In this document: in pieces, positions 7,143 to 15,669 of the stretch | How positions within the stretch are numbered: the first letter of the stretch is position 1 | Layout of the letters: each line of letters opens with the position of its first letter | Assembly (NCBI GenBank): GCA_947426455.1 | Contig: CANEEC010000001.1 | Location: 1 to 64,000, forward strand | Direction: 5' to 3' | DNA length: 64,000 nucleotides | From: an uncultured Clostridia bacterium | Lineage (GTDB): Bacteria; Bacillota; Clostridia; Peptostreptococcales; Anaerovoracaceae | Notes under the pieces: model-generated | The model's database searches: none | What the model was told of the DNA's origin: nothing | What the model saw: the letters and a program-made list of their open reading frames with translations, nothing else | Program-made: the position numbers and the translations under genes

Positions 7143-7838
7143 AGGCTGTTTCGACGGGATTCCCGCTTTTCTCGGATATTTCGCAGGAGTTTCCCTGACT
7201 TTTTTAATCCATAAAATGGTATGCTCCAGGTCCCCCGATGAGAATCCGGTGATCCGCTCCAGGTGACCCCCCAACAGGAACAACGCCCTTTGGCTTTCTT
7301 CGATCTCCCCTTCCGCCGCCGCCGTCTTGTACGGCGCAAAGTATCCACCCGCCTTTACAAAGGGGAGACAATATTCCGAAAGGGTGGATAAATTGGCAAC
7401 CGCCCGGGAAACGCAGACGTCAAACTGCTCACGGTATTCCGGCTGCTTCGCCAGATCCTCCGCCCGAGCATGAACCACTTCCACGTTGCGGATTCCGATT
7501 TCCTTCGTCAGTTCATCGATGATTTTTATCCGCTTTCCCAAAGAATCCATCAGAGTGAACTGCTTTTTCGGAAACAGGATAGCCAAAGGAATTCCCGGAA
7601 AACCGCCGCCGGTTCCCACGTCGATGATGTGTTTCGCATGCTGCATGGCCGAATCCCCGGCCGCCATGACAGAATCCTTAAAATGCTTGATTTCAAATTC
7701 GTCGGGATCGTTAATGGCCGTCAGATTCACCTTTTCGTTCCATTCCAAAATTCCGCTGCGATACTGCTCAAACTGTCTCAGCTGTTCCTCCGAGAGCTTC
7801 ATTCCAAGCGAAGTTACCGCTTCCTGTAAGTGTTTCAT
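7134..7838 (-). CDS. rsmG: 16S rRNA (guanine527-N7)-methyltransferase RsmG (GidB)
   Basis: Methylates G527 of 16S rRNA using S-adenosylmethionine; loss gives low-level streptomycin resistance in many bacteria. The protein is 234 aa, the usual length. LEWNEKVNLTAI near residue 35 and the SAM-binding loop DVGTGGGFPGIPLAI at about 70-85 are diagnostic. SRAVANLSTLSEYCLP is a further family block. It follows mnmG with a 41-base gap in the conserved mnmE-mnmG-rsmG-noc-parA-parB string. The ribosome site GAAAGGAACCC is part of a short tandem duplication. Confidence 0.97.
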   Translation of the reverse strand: MKHLQEAVTSLGMKLSEEQLRQFEQYRSGILEWNEKVNLTAINDPDEFEIKHFKDSVMAAGDSAMQHAKHIIDVGTGGGFPGIPLAILFPKKQFTLMDSLGKRIKIIDELTKEIGIRNVEVVHARAEDLAKQPEYREQFDVCVSRAVANLSTLSEYCLPFVKAGGYFAPYKTAAAEGEIEESQRALFLLGGHLERITGFSSGDLEHTILWIKKVRETPAKYPRKAGIPSKQPLK

Positions 7839-7847
7839 AGAGGGTTC

Positions 7848-7890
7848 CTTTCTCTATTGCTTTGATTGCGTTGCTTTCTCTATTGCTTTG
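7848..7890. repeat. 26-bp tandem duplication at the mnmG-rsmG junction
   Basis: The 17-mer CTTTCTCTATTGCTTTG occurs at 7848-7864 and 7874-7890, exactly 26 bases apart. One copy holds the mnmG stop codon and the other the rsmG ribosome site. Confidence 0.85.
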
Positions 7891-9760
7891 TCCGTCTCAT
7901 CTTTTCCAAATGAATCAACAGCACATTGATGTCCGCCGGAGATACGCCGGAAATCCGGGAAGCCTGTCCTACGGAAAGGGGTTTGATCTGGGACAGCTTC
8001 TGGCGAGCCTCGATTCGAAGTCCCTCCAAGGCCATGTAATCCAGATCGGGACTTAGCTTTTTCGTCTCCAACCGTTTGAATTTCTCAATTTGCTGATATT
8101 GCTTCGCGATATATCCTTCGTACTTGATCTGCACCTCCACCCGTGTCACAGAGTGGCGGGATAACCGAGGACGCTCGTCGTCGATTGCCGCCAGCATCTC
8201 GTAGGTGATCTCCGGACGCTTCAAAAGCTCTGCCAGCGTAATCTTATTTTGCAGCGGCGCGCTTCCTACAGATGCGAGAAAATCATTGATCTGCGAAGGC
8301 GTCACTTCCTTTTGAGACAGCCGCTGAATTTCCTGTTCCGCGTCCGCCTTGATCTTTTGATACCTCTCATAGCGCTCCCGACTGACCAGACCGATTTCAT
8401 AAGCGCGCTCCGTCAGCCGCAGATCCGCATTATCCTGGCGCAGCACCAGCCGATATTCCGCCCGAGACGTCATAATGCGGTACGGCTCGTTGGTTCCCTT
8501 AGTTACCAGATCGTCGATCAAAACGCCGATATAGGCTTCGCTTCTGTCGAGAATGAACGGTTCTCTGCCCTGAATCCAAAGCGCCGCATTGATTCCGGCA
8601 ATCAGCCCCTGAGCGGCGGCTTCCTCATAACCGGAACTGCCGTTGAACTGACCGGCACAGAACAGGCCGGCGATCGTCTTGTGCTGAAGGGATGTCAACA
8701 GTTCCTGGGGGTCGATACAGTCGTATTCAATGGCATAGGCCGGACGGACGATTTCCAGATGCTCCAACCCGGGAATGGTCTTGTAGAACTGCTGCTGCAC
8801 GTCCTCGGGAAGACTGGAGGACATTCCCTGAATGTACATTTCATCTGTGGAAGCACCCTCCGGCTCAATGAACAGCTGATGACGCTCTTTATCGGAAAAC
8901 CGGTTTACCTTATCTTCGATGGAAGGGCAGTATCTGGGGCCTACGCCCTCAATCTGACCGCCAAACAGCGCGGAGCGGTGAAAGTTGTTGCGAATCACCG
9001 TGTGGGTTTCCTCGTTGGTATAGGTCAGCCAGCAGGAAACCTGCTCCTTTTCCAGCGTTTCATTCATAAAGGAAAACGGCACGATGGTTTCGTCCCCCTT
9101 TTGCTCGATCATTTTGGAATAGTCCAAGCTCTTCCCCAACGCCCGGGCAGGGGTTCCCGTCTTGAAACGACGCAGCTTCAATCCTTTTTCTTTCAGGCGC
9201 TCCGCCAGTTCCATGGAAGGCGCCAAGCCGTTGGGACCGCTGTCAAAAGCGGCCTCGCCGATGAAAATTTTTCCCCGCAGAAACGTACCGGTACACAAAA
9301 TGACCGCCTTGGACAGGTATTGCGCCCCGGTTTTCATCTTCACGCCCTTTACAGCCCCGTCCTCCACGATGATGTCCACCGCTTCGCCCTGCTTCAAATC
9401 CAAGTTAGGTTGATTTTCGATGGTCTTTTTCATTTCCAAATGGTACTGTTCTTTATCCGCCTGCGCCCGCAGAGAATGAACCGCCGGCCCCTTGGCCGTG
9501 TTTAGCATCTTGCTCTGCAAAAAGGTCTTATCGATATTGATTCCCATCTCGCCGCCCAACGCGTCGATTTCCCGCACCAGATGTCCCTTGCCGCTTCCGC
9601 CGATGGAGGGATTGCAGGGCATCATGGCCACAGCCTCCAAATTGATAGAAAGCATCAGCGTTTTTTGTCCCATTCTGGCAGAAGCCAAAGCCGCTTCGCA
9701 GCCCGCATGTCCCGCACCGATGACGATAATATCGTACTCTCCCATAGTAAAGTAATTCAT
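7880..9760 (-). CDS. mnmG: tRNA uridine-5-carboxymethylaminomethyl modification enzyme MnmG (GidA)
   Basis: FAD enzyme that with MnmE installs cmnm5U at the wobble position of certain tRNAs. The FAD-binding motif [19 protein letters not shown] is at the N-terminus. [31 protein letters not shown] and RFKTGTPAR are family signatures, and [16 protein letters not shown] is the C-terminal MnmE-contact region. Length is 626 aa. The ATG at 9760 follows AAAGGAACATGCT, while the frame is also open a few codons upstream into mnmE. The gene begins 11 bases after the mnmE stop and is in one operon with it. Confidence 0.98.
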   Translation of the reverse strand: MNYFTMGEYDIIVIGAGHAGCEAALASARMGQKTLMLSINLEAVAMMPCNPSIGGSGKGHLVREIDALGGEMGINIDKTFLQSKMLNTAKGPAVHSLRAQADKEQYHLEMKKTIENQPNLDLKQGEAVDIIVEDGAVKGVKMKTGAQYLSKAVILCTGTFLRGKIFIGEAAFDSGPNGLAPSMELAERLKEKGLKLRRFKTGTPARALGKSLDYSKMIEQKGDETIVPFSFMNETLEKEQVSCWLTYTNEETHTVIRNNFHRSALFGGQIEGVGPRYCPSIEDKVNRFSDKERHQLFIEPEGASTDEMYIQGMSSSLPEDVQQQFYKTIPGLEHLEIVRPAYAIEYDCIDPQELLTSLQHKTIAGLFCAGQFNGSSGYEEAAAQGLIAGINAALWIQGREPFILDRSEAYIGVLIDDLVTKGTNEPYRIMTSRAEYRLVLRQDNADLRLTERAYEIGLVSRERYERYQKIKADAEQEIQRLSQKEVTPSQINDFLASVGSAPLQNKITLAELLKRPEITYEMLAAIDDERPRLSRHSVTRVEVQIKYEGYIAKQYQQIEKFKRLETKKLSPDLDYMALEGLRIEARQKLSQIKPLSVGQASRISGVSPADINVLLIHLEKMRRTKQ

Positions 9761-9771
9761 AGCATGTTCCT

Positions 9772-11142
9772 TTATTTTCCCAGGCAAAACCGGGCAAACA
9801 CCTCTTCGATGATGGTACCGCTGACGGTCTCGCCGATAATTTCACCCAGCGCCTCAAAGCACTGACGGACATTGACTTCCAGAAAGTCCAACGCTTCGCC
9901 GCGACGGCACATGGACAGCGCCATCTGTATTTCTTCCTTTGCCTGTTTCATCAGATCCGCATGGCGCACATTGGTGATAAGAAGCCGGTTTTCCTGGGTT
10001 ACCTGCCCCTCGAAAACCATATCATAAATCAGATCTTCTACCTCTTTTACGCCTTCGCCGCTTTCCATGGAGGTGAGAATCACCCTGCTTTCGGGCATCC
10101 ACTGCTTGATCTGCGACTCCGTCACTATCTGAGTTAAATCCGCTTTGTTTATCAGAATCAGAGTTTTTTTGTTCCGAACACCATCGGCAATCTCCCTGTC
10201 CTCCCGGCTGATTTCCCGACTCCCATCCAGAACGAAAATCACTAAATCCGCCTGATTCAGAGCCTCTCTGCTCTTTTCGATCCCAATTTTTTCGATGATA
10301 TCTTCGGTGCTTCGAATTCCCGCCGTATCGATGAGCTTTACCGGAATTCCCCGCAGGCTCATGGATTCTTCAATGATATCTCGGGTCGTTCCCGGAATAT
10401 CGGTGACGATGGCTCGGGATTCTCTCAAAAATCGATTCATCAGCGACGATTTTCCCACGTTGGGTTTCCCGATGATTGCCACCGACAATCCCTCCCGCAG
10501 CAAACGTCCCGTTCGGGCGGTACTCAAAAGCTTGTCCACGTCGTCTTCAATCGCCTGCAGCTGACTTTCCAGCGTTCCATAGGTAATTTCCTCGATATCC
10601 TCGTCGGGATAATCCAAATTCACGGTGATGTTCACTAAAACGTCCATCAGTTTGGCGCGAATTTCCTTGATTTCTCTGGAAATGGAACCTTCCATCTGAC
10701 CCATGGCAACATCGAAGCTGCGGTCGGTTTTGGCGCGAATCAGGTCGATGACTGCCTCCGCCTGAGACAGGTCGATTCGCCCATTGAGAAACGCCCGCTT
10801 GGTAAATTCCCCCGGCTCCGCCATGCGCGCACCCCATTGAAGCGTAAGAGCCAGCGTCTTTCTGAGAGCCACAATACTTCCGTGGCAGTTAATCTCCGCC
10901 ACATCCTCCGTAGTATAGGTGTGAGGACCTTTCATATAAACCGCCAACACCTCATCCACTACGCTGCCATCCTGCGGATCGATGATCTTTCCATAGGTCA
11001 TTTTTCGATTTTCTATGGGTCTTTGCCGCATGGGAACAAAGATGCGTTCCAACACATTTTTGGCCTTAGGTCCGCTGATGCGGACGATGCCGATGCCGCC
11101 TTCTCCCCAGGCTGTCGCTACCGCAGAAATGGTATCTTCCAT
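9772..11142 (-). CDS. mnmE: tRNA modification GTPase MnmE (TrmE)
   Basis: Potassium-dependent GTPase partner of MnmG. The N-terminal tetrahydrofolate domain starts [24 protein letters not shown]. The inserted G domain begins at about residue 220 with [16 protein letters not shown] (G1), DIPGTTRDI (G2), DTAGIR (G3) and NKADL (G4). The C-terminal catalytic signature is FCLGK, a conservative variant of the common FCIGK. Length 456 aa is normal. The 273 bases between it and the upstream gene contain the repeated stem-loop element at 11219-11334, oriented toward this gene. Confidence 0.98.
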   Translation of the reverse strand: MEDTISAVATAWGEGGIGIVRISGPKAKNVLERIFVPMRQRPIENRKMTYGKIIDPQDGSVVDEVLAVYMKGPHTYTTEDVAEINCHGSIVALRKTLALTLQWGARMAEPGEFTKRAFLNGRIDLSQAEAVIDLIRAKTDRSFDVAMGQMEGSISREIKEIRAKLMDVLVNITVNLDYPDEDIEEITYGTLESQLQAIEDDVDKLLSTARTGRLLREGLSVAIIGKPNVGKSSLMNRFLRESRAIVTDIPGTTRDIIEESMSLRGIPVKLIDTAGIRSTEDIIEKIGIEKSREALNQADLVIFVLDGSREISREDREIADGVRNKKTLILINKADLTQIVTESQIKQWMPESRVILTSMESGEGVKEVEDLIYDMVFEGQVTQENRLLITNVRHADLMKQAKEEIQMALSMCRRGEALDFLEVNVRQCFEALGEIIGETVSGTIIEEVFARFCLGK

Positions 11143-11218
11143 GGCGTTTCCTTTCTCACACTTCTCCCGCTCATAAGCGTATTGCTGCGCAATCCTTATT
11201 GCACCTGCATATTTTTAT

Positions 11219-11334
11219 ATTATACCATATTGACTAAGCTCTGTCTGCGCCTTTGGCGCAATGTTGGATATGGTGCAATCGTTCCTTCCTTGCGGCAACG
11301 CCGCAGGTCAATAGTTGGAACTATTATATCACAA
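11219..11334 (-). repeat. copy A of a ~115-bp tandem stem-loop element
   Basis: Close match, on the opposite strand, to 34022-34134. On the minus strand it reads TTGTGATATAATAGTTCC..., then two stem-loop units, ending ATATGGTATAAT. The inner hairpins here are TGCGGC / GCCGCA and TGCGCC / GGCGCA. The second unit keeps the outer ACCATAT / ATATGGT stem although the flank beside it has changed. It lies 77 bases ahead of the mnmE start. Confidence 0.9.
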
Positions 11335-11371
11335 CTATTTCCCTTCTGTCCTTCTTTTCTCCAACCACGAT

Positions 11372-11401
11372 AGAAAAAGCAGATGAATTTCATCTGCTTT
11401 T
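11372..11401 (-). terminator. terminator after the creatininase-family gene
   Basis: AAAGCAGATG / CATCTGCTTT hairpin, on the minus strand followed by TTTC. It lies 15 bases past the stop codon. Confidence 0.65.
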
Positions 11402-11415
11402 CCATTCGTTCTTTT

Positions 11416-12210
11416 TTATTCTTTCCAATCCCTGATTTCCAATAGACCCTGAACTAAAATTCGAGCGCTGGTTTCCAGAATGATACGTCCCTTTTCCGCC
11501 GTAGCGCCGGAAGGATCGCCGCCAATACCAATAGGCTTTCCTTCTTTTGTTTTCCAGTCCTCCGACATCCATCCAATCGATGTGGTTCCATATGGCAAAA
11601 GTGCTTTATTTTGAACAAAGGAAGCAGGAATTCCAGCTTCTGCGGTATCTAATTTCACCAAACTTTCATCCACGGCCATAACCATGGAAGTTTCCATTTC
11701 ACCGCCATGAAAATCCCAAATGTTTCCTTCCGAGACGGTAGCCTTTACATCAGGATGGGAAAAGGCGCCAGAGGAAAGAAAAAAGGGGTAAATTCCCAAT
11801 TCACTCCGTAATTCTCTGCTGAGCACCTGAACGATAGGCGTATTTCCACCATGGCAAATCAGAAATGCTATCTTTTGAAAGCCGTGATGAGCCAAGCTGC
11901 TGCAAATGTCATAAAGCAAATGATAATATGTATCAGGACGAAAAGTGATGGAACCGCAGAAATTTTTATGTTCTGTGCTGAGTCCCACGGGAATCAGGGG
12001 AAAAACCAGCATGGGAAAATTTTCTTCCCCCGCTTGTTCCAACGCTTTTCCGATCTGTTCCACCATAGCTTCGGCAATGATATCATCCGTTCCTAAAGGC
12101 GCTTGATTTCCGTGTTGTTCCAAAGATCCCAGGGGAATGAGAACGATGGTGTTTTTCTTATCCAGCCGTTCCATTTCCAAACGGGTAAAATCCCTGTAAT
12201 TCTTAAGCAT
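11416..12210 (-). CDS. creatininase-family amidohydrolase, FMN-riboswitch operon
   Basis: Metal-dependent amidohydrolase of the creatininase family (creatinine amidohydrolases, archaeal FAPy-nucleotide deformylase ArfB, MftE). Putative metal ligands are all present: LGSLEQHG, GTDD, ICHGGN and DFHGGEMETS. Length is 264 aa from the ATG at 12210, which overlaps the end of the upstream transporter gene by 8 bases and so implies translational coupling; GGGAGG lies 11 bases upstream. A TTG three codons earlier sits too close to that site. Because the promoter upstream of the pair carries an FMN riboswitch, a role in flavin or flavin-precursor metabolism is a reasonable inference. Creatinine as substrate is unlikely, but the true substrate is not shown by sequence. 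Confidence 0.85.
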   Translation of the reverse strand: MLKNYRDFTRLEMERLDKKNTIVLIPLGSLEQHGNQAPLGTDDIIAEAMVEQIGKALEQAGEENFPMLVFPLIPVGLSTEHKNFCGSITFRPDTYYHLLYDICSSLAHHGFQKIAFLICHGGNTPIVQVLSRELRSELGIYPFFLSSGAFSHPDVKATVSEGNIWDFHGGEMETSMVMAVDESLVKLDTAEAGIPASFVQNKALLPYGTTSIGWMSEDWKTKEGKPIGIGGDPSGATAEKGRIILETSARILVQGLLEIRDWKE

Positions 12211-12820
12211 AATCCGCAATTCCTCCCGTAAAATTGGTCGCTTTTAAACGCTCAAATAACCAATAGCCGGCAACATAATTCAGCGAAATTTTTATCAAAT
12301 TAAAGGGAACCGTAGCCAACGCAAGGAATGTTGGCAAATCCTGAATCAAGGGATTGACGGAAGCTACGATGGCCACCACTTCATTCAAAGGCATTCCCAT
12401 GGCCTTTGCATAGAGCGGCAGCGTAATGCACGCGTTTATAAAGCAGGAAAACGTAATGCGAATGGGAATGCTTGCCATCAAAGCGATAAACGCCGCCCTC
12501 TTCGTTTTTCCTAACTTATGATAAATCAAATAAACCGGTAAAATGAACAGCACAATTCCCAATAAATTAGCGAATTCTCCCACATACATGCTATTCGTTC
12601 CCACAGTAAACAGCTTAATCAGAATTTTAATGACTTCAACGCAGGCAGCAGAACCGGGACCTGCAGCAAACAAAGCAATAATCGTGGGGATATCGCTGAA
12701 GTCGACCTTGTAAAAGGGAGGCATCATCGGCAAGGAAAATTCCAAAGACATCAATACCCCCGCTACCGCAGATAACATAGCTGTAAGAACTAACTTTTTA
12801 GTAGACCATTTGTTTTTCAT
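12203..12820 (-). CDS. ribU: ECF transporter S component, RibU-like riboflavin uptake
   Basis: Substrate-binding membrane subunit of an energy-coupling-factor importer; the shared EcfAA'T module is not in this window. About six hydrophobic segments fill the 205 aa. Family features are KLVLTAMLSAVAGVLM near the start and DFSDIPTIIALFAAGPGSAACVEVIK in the middle. The ATG at 12820 follows AAAGGAG with 8 bases spacing. The upstream FMN riboswitch with its terminator strongly supports riboflavin (or roseoflavin-like) uptake. The gene is followed, with overlap, by a creatininase-family enzyme. Confidence 0.92.
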   Translation of the reverse strand: MKNKWSTKKLVLTAMLSAVAGVLMSLEFSLPMMPPFYKVDFSDIPTIIALFAAGPGSAACVEVIKILIKLFTVGTNSMYVGEFANLLGIVLFILPVYLIYHKLGKTKRAAFIALMASIPIRITFSCFINACITLPLYAKAMGMPLNEVVAIVASVNPLIQDLPTFLALATVPFNLIKISLNYVAGYWLFERLKATNFTGGIADYA

Positions 12821-12884
12821 ACATTTTTCTCCTTTCAATGAATGAATTTTACTAAATAAATTCCTCGGAAAGGTAGAACTGTAT

Positions 12885-12916
12885 AAAAAAAATCGACGCA
12901 AAAAAGGGGCATCGAT
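12885..12916 (-). terminator. expression-platform terminator of the FMN riboswitch
   Basis: Minus strand AATCGATGC / GCGTCGATT stem with a T-rich loop, followed by eight Ts. It lies between the aptamer and the ribU start, as expected for FMN-induced termination. Confidence 0.88.
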
Positions 12917-12936
12917 TACATACATAAAACTTTCTT

Positions 12937-13050
12937 TTCTTCTCTCATCCAGACTGTAACTGTCGGTTTTGGAATTTCACCAAATCAGCCGCCGAAACGG
13001 GTCGCGGACTATCACCGCCGGTAGGGAATTTCGCCCTGCCCCGAAGAACT
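12937..13050 (-). ncRNA. FMN riboswitch (RFN element)
   Basis: The minus strand shows the conserved RFN blocks in order: TTCTTCGGGGCAGGG, GAAATTCCC, ACCGGCGGT, AGTCCGCGA, GATTTGGTGAAATTCC, AACCGACAGT and AGTCTGGATGAGAGAAG. These are the invariant strands of the six-helix FMN aptamer. FMN binding is expected to favour the downstream terminator and switch off ribU and the creatininase-family gene. Confidence 0.97.
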
Positions 13051-13068
13051 TATTCTTTTTACCCTTTC

Positions 13069-13097
13069 ACTATACAGCGCATATTATTTTCTGTCAA
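13069..13097 (-). promoter_or_regulatory. sigma-A promoter of the FMN-riboswitch operon
   Basis: TTGACA (complement of 13092-13097), a 17-base spacer and TATAGT (complement of 13069-13074), about 19 bases ahead of the aptamer. Confidence 0.85.
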
Positions 13098-13135
13098 TCA
13101 CATATTTTTTCTTTTAACCAGATATTACATAATAA

Positions 13136-13177
13136 TAAAAAAGAGATGAACTCGCTTGAAATTCATCTCTTTTTTTA
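13136..13177 (-). terminator. terminator of the rpmH-to-jag operon
   Basis: AAAGAGATGAA / TTCATCTCTTT stem with a long A/T flank on both sides, directly after the jag stop. Confidence 0.85.
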
Positions 13178-13179
13178 TG

Positions 13180-14067
13180 CTATCTCGTGGATTCGATGAC
13201 CACTCTTCTGTAGGGTTCTTCACCCTCGCTTCTGGTTGTTACGCCATTTCTGTTTTGCAGTGCTGCATGGATGATTTTACGTTCATAGGGGTTCATCGGC
13301 TCCAGACGAACGCTTCTTCCCGTCTTGCGAACCTTATCGGCCAGACGATTAGCCAGCTGTTCCAGAGTACGTTCTCTCTTGGCTCTGTAATTTTCAGCGT
13401 CGATGACAACGCGGACGTAAGAATCATTGTCCTTGTTGGCAACCAGACTGCACAGGTATTGAATCGCATCCAGCGTTTGCCCTCTCTTACCGATGATGGT
13501 TCCGCTGTCCTTACCGTTGATATCGATGTAGACATTTTCAGCGTTGAACGACGCTTTGATATCCAGGTTCAACCCCATCTTTTCTGTAACCTCCTGCATA
13601 AACAGGTAAACGGGATGGTCGGTGGTCTCCTCCAAATCAGCGGGACGCTCTCTCAAAACCGGCTTTTCTTCCGCTGGAACAACTCTCGATTCTCTGTAAT
13701 TTTTCTTTTCGCCGCGATGCTCTCTGCGTTCTCTGTAGCTGTTGGCTTCATGAGATTCGCTGTCTTCGCTTCTCTGCTCTTTCTTTGATTCTCTTCTGAA
13801 ATCGTATTTATTTCTGGAAGAAACATTTTCAAATCTGCCGGGAATGGCTTCTTTTTTCAGCTCTTGCTTTGGTTCTTCTTTCTTTTCTTCCACTTCCGAC
13901 TTCTTTTCTACTCTTACCTTCGCCAGTCTGGAACCGATTCCGAAAAATCCTTTCGACGGTTCTTCAAGAACGGTTACAGTCACCTGGTCTTCTGTCAGTT
14001 TTAAATCGATCAGGGCTAATTTTACAGCAGCTTCAACACTGTCGCCCCATTTTTCTGAATAGTCCAT
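13180..14067 (-). CDS. jag: RNA-binding protein Jag/KhpB (SpoIIIJ-associated)
   Basis: Single-stranded nucleic-acid-binding protein linked to YidC/SpoIIIJ and, in several Firmicutes, to cell elongation with KhpA. The N-terminal Jag domain covers residues 1-55 (KGFFGIGSRLAKVRV). A highly charged linker rich in Arg/Glu/Ser runs to about residue 150. A KH domain follows with the GxxG-type loop IIGKRGQTLDAIQYL, and an R3H domain ends the protein (NPYERKIIHAAL). Length is 295 aa. The ATG at 14067 follows GAGGTTGAGA; the TTG two codons earlier overlaps that site. Its place after yidC is conserved. Confidence 0.95.
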   Translation of the reverse strand: MDYSEKWGDSVEAAVKLALIDLKLTEDQVTVTVLEEPSKGFFGIGSRLAKVRVEKKSEVEEKKEEPKQELKKEAIPGRFENVSSRNKYDFRRESKKEQRSEDSESHEANSYRERREHRGEKKNYRESRVVPAEEKPVLRERPADLEETTDHPVYLFMQEVTEKMGLNLDIKASFNAENVYIDINGKDSGTIIGKRGQTLDAIQYLCSLVANKDNDSYVRVVIDAENYRAKRERTLEQLANRLADKVRKTGRSVRLEPMNPYERKIIHAALQNRNGVTTRSEGEEPYRRVVIESTR

Positions 14068-14081
14068 TCTCAACCTCTTTA

Positions 14082-14771
14082 CTATTTCTTTGTCTTTTTA
14101 TCGTTATTTCCTTTGCCGTTTTTCAGCTTGTCCTTATATCCTCTCAGCATGAAATTCTGGGCGATGGTAACCAAAGTACCGAAGAACCAATACATGGACA
14201 AACCTGCCGGGAACGATCTTCCCATCAGAAAAATCATAACGGGGAAAAAGTACTTCATGGAATTCATCATACCGGCGGACGACGGATCCATGGAAGCGGT
14301 CTGCGTTGAAAAGGAAAAATACTGGGTTAAACCAGCCGCAATGGGTAAAATCCAGCTGTCAGGCTGGCTTAAATCCGATACCCATAAAAAAGACTCATGT
14401 ACTGCCATCACCATGCTTTCACTTGTCATGTACAGCATAGGGTTTCTCAATAAAGCGAACAGACCCATGATAATGGGTAACTGAATTACCATAGGTAAAC
14501 AGCCGGACATGGGATTGTAATTCGCTTCTGCATACGCATCAGATAATTTCTGCTGCATCAATTCCGGATTTCTGGCATAGCGTTTTCTGATTTCCTGTAT
14601 TTTCGGCTGAATTTCAGCCATAGCAGCGGAAGTACGCATCTGCTTTGCATACAGGGGGATCATGCAGACTCTGGCAATAATCGTAAAAATAATCAAGGAA
14701 ATACCGTAATTATTTACTACGTGATAAATACCGGTCAACAGCAATCCCAGGGGTTTTGCAATAATTCCCAC
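14082..14771 (-). CDS. yidC: membrane protein insertase YidC/OxaA/SpoIIIJ
   Basis: Inserts and folds membrane proteins, alone or with Sec; the SpoIIIJ form is needed for sigma-G activation in Bacillus. Five hydrophobic segments are visible. The first cytosolic hairpin is RVCMIPLYAKQMRTSAAMAEIQ, its Arg being the conserved groove residue. Further segments are MVIQLPIIMGLFALLRN and GLSMYWFFGTLVTIAQN. Length 229 aa lacks the large periplasmic domain, as in Gram-positives. No lipobox is seen. The start is GTG at 14769-14771 with GGAGG 11 bases upstream. It sits between yidD and jag. Confidence 0.96.
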   Translation of the reverse strand: MGIIAKPLGLLLTGIYHVVNNYGISLIIFTIIARVCMIPLYAKQMRTSAAMAEIQPKIQEIRKRYARNPELMQQKLSDAYAEANYNPMSGCLPMVIQLPIIMGLFALLRNPMLYMTSESMVMAVHESFLWVSDLSQPDSWILPIAAGLTQYFSFSTQTASMDPSSAGMMNSMKYFFPVMIFLMGRSFPAGLSMYWFFGTLVTIAQNFMLRGYKDKLKNGKGNNDKKTKK

Positions 14772-14789
14772 TCTTAATTTTACCTCCGT

Positions 14790-15005
14790 TTACTTCAAAG
14801 GATCGTAATAATCACCGTGGTAAAACGGATGACAACGCAAAATCCTTTTAATTCCAAGATAACTTCCCTTAAATGCTCCATACTTTTCAACCGACTGGAT
14901 GAAATATGAAGAACAGGTGGGATAGAACCGGCAACGTGCCGGAAACAGCGGTGAAATGAATTTTTGATACCCTCGAACCATGAGGATCAACAGCTTTTTT
15001 AACAT
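14790..15005 (-). CDS. yidD: membrane protein insertion efficiency factor YidD
   Basis: Small amphipathic protein thought to help YidC. The 71 residues include the hallmark [20 protein letters not shown] followed by [17 protein letters not shown] and the His/Cys-rich [16 protein letters not shown]. Its start overlaps the end of rnpA by 7 bases, the usual arrangement. Confidence 0.96.
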   Translation of the reverse strand: MLKKLLILMVRGYQKFISPLFPARCRFYPTCSSYFIQSVEKYGAFKGSYLGIKRILRCHPFYHGDYYDPLK

Positions 15006-15367
15006 GTCACCTTACCGTTTTGCTTTGGGGATTTGGATAAAATCCCACATCGTTTCAGTGCGGCTTCAATTGATTTTTTCACATCCGCGCATTTCAGATT
15101 ACAAATTGTGGTACGAGCGATGAAAATCATATCGTACCCTGCCGGAATCTGATCTTTTAAATTCCGGTAGCTTTCTTTCATCAGCCTTCTGGCTCTGTTT
15201 CGAACCACGCTGTTTCCCACTTTTTTGCTGGCTAAAAAAGCTGTTCGACTATAATCCAGGCCATTTTTTCTGTAAAATACGACCACGCATCTGTCGCCCA
15301 CGGACTTTCCCCGCTTGTAAATCGAAGAAAAATCCTTCTGATTGCGCAAAACATTGGGTTTCAGCAT
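14999..15367 (-). CDS. rnpA: ribonuclease P protein component
   Basis: Protein subunit of RNase P, which matures tRNA 5' ends together with the rnpB RNA (not in this window). The RNR signature [18 protein letters not shown] lies at residues ~45-65. The start [20 protein letters not shown] is typical, and the 122-aa length is normal. It follows rpmH, with an attenuating hairpin in between. Confidence 0.97.
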   Translation of the reverse strand: MLKPNVLRNQKDFSSIYKRGKSVGDRCVVVFYRKNGLDYSRTAFLASKKVGNSVVRNRARRLMKESYRNLKDQIPAGYDMIFIARTTICNLKCADVKKSIEAALKRCGILSKSPKQNGKVTC

Positions 15368-15413
15368 AAAAGTTCATCCTTTTGTTTTCTGCCTGTAAAA
15401 GCCTCTCTTAAAC

Positions 15414-15437
15414 AAAAAGACCACATAAGCGGCCTCT
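15414..15437 (-). terminator. attenuator hairpin between rpmH and rnpA
   Basis: Minus strand AGAGGCCGC / GTGGTCTTT (with G-U pairs) and a TTAT loop, then TTG. It begins inside the rpmH stop codon and probably lowers rnpA expression relative to rpmH. Confidence 0.6.
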
Positions 15438-15570
15438 ATGCTGTAAGGGACTTTCTACCTCTTGCTCTTCTTCTCTTCAGTACATTTCTTCCGTTTTTCG
15501 TAGCCATTCTCTTACGGAATCCATGTTCTCTCTTTCTCTGTCTTACCTTAGGCTGGTATGTCATCTTCAT
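15436..15570 (-). CDS. rpmH: 50S ribosomal protein L34
   Basis: 44-aa ribosomal protein, [20 protein letters not shown] through GRKSLTA, matching the family end to end. The ATG at 15570 follows AAGGAGGTG; the frame is open a further 18 codons upstream, but no ribosome site supports that. A strong promoter lies at 15641-15669, partly inside the end of recF. Confidence 0.97.
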   Translation of the reverse strand: MKMTYQPKVRQRKREHGFRKRMATKNGRNVLKRRRARGRKSLTA

Positions 15571-15640
15571 CTCTATACACCTCCTTACCTCATAGAGTTT
15601 CGTGAACAACCAAAAGTTGTCCAAACATAATCGCTTGTAG

Positions 15641-15669
15641 ATTATACCCTTTAAAGCGTCTTATGTCAA
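15641..15669 (-). promoter_or_regulatory. strong sigma-A promoter of rpmH
   Basis: TTGACA (complement of 15664-15669), a 17-base spacer and TATAAT (complement of 15641-15646), a consensus match. The -35 box lies in the last codons of recF. Confidence 0.92.

Noticed and set aside
8249-9505. 418-codon open frame antisense to mnmG
   Set aside because: It is a shadow of the strongly conserved mnmG frame, with His/Gln/Arg-rich non-protein-like composition and no ribosome site.
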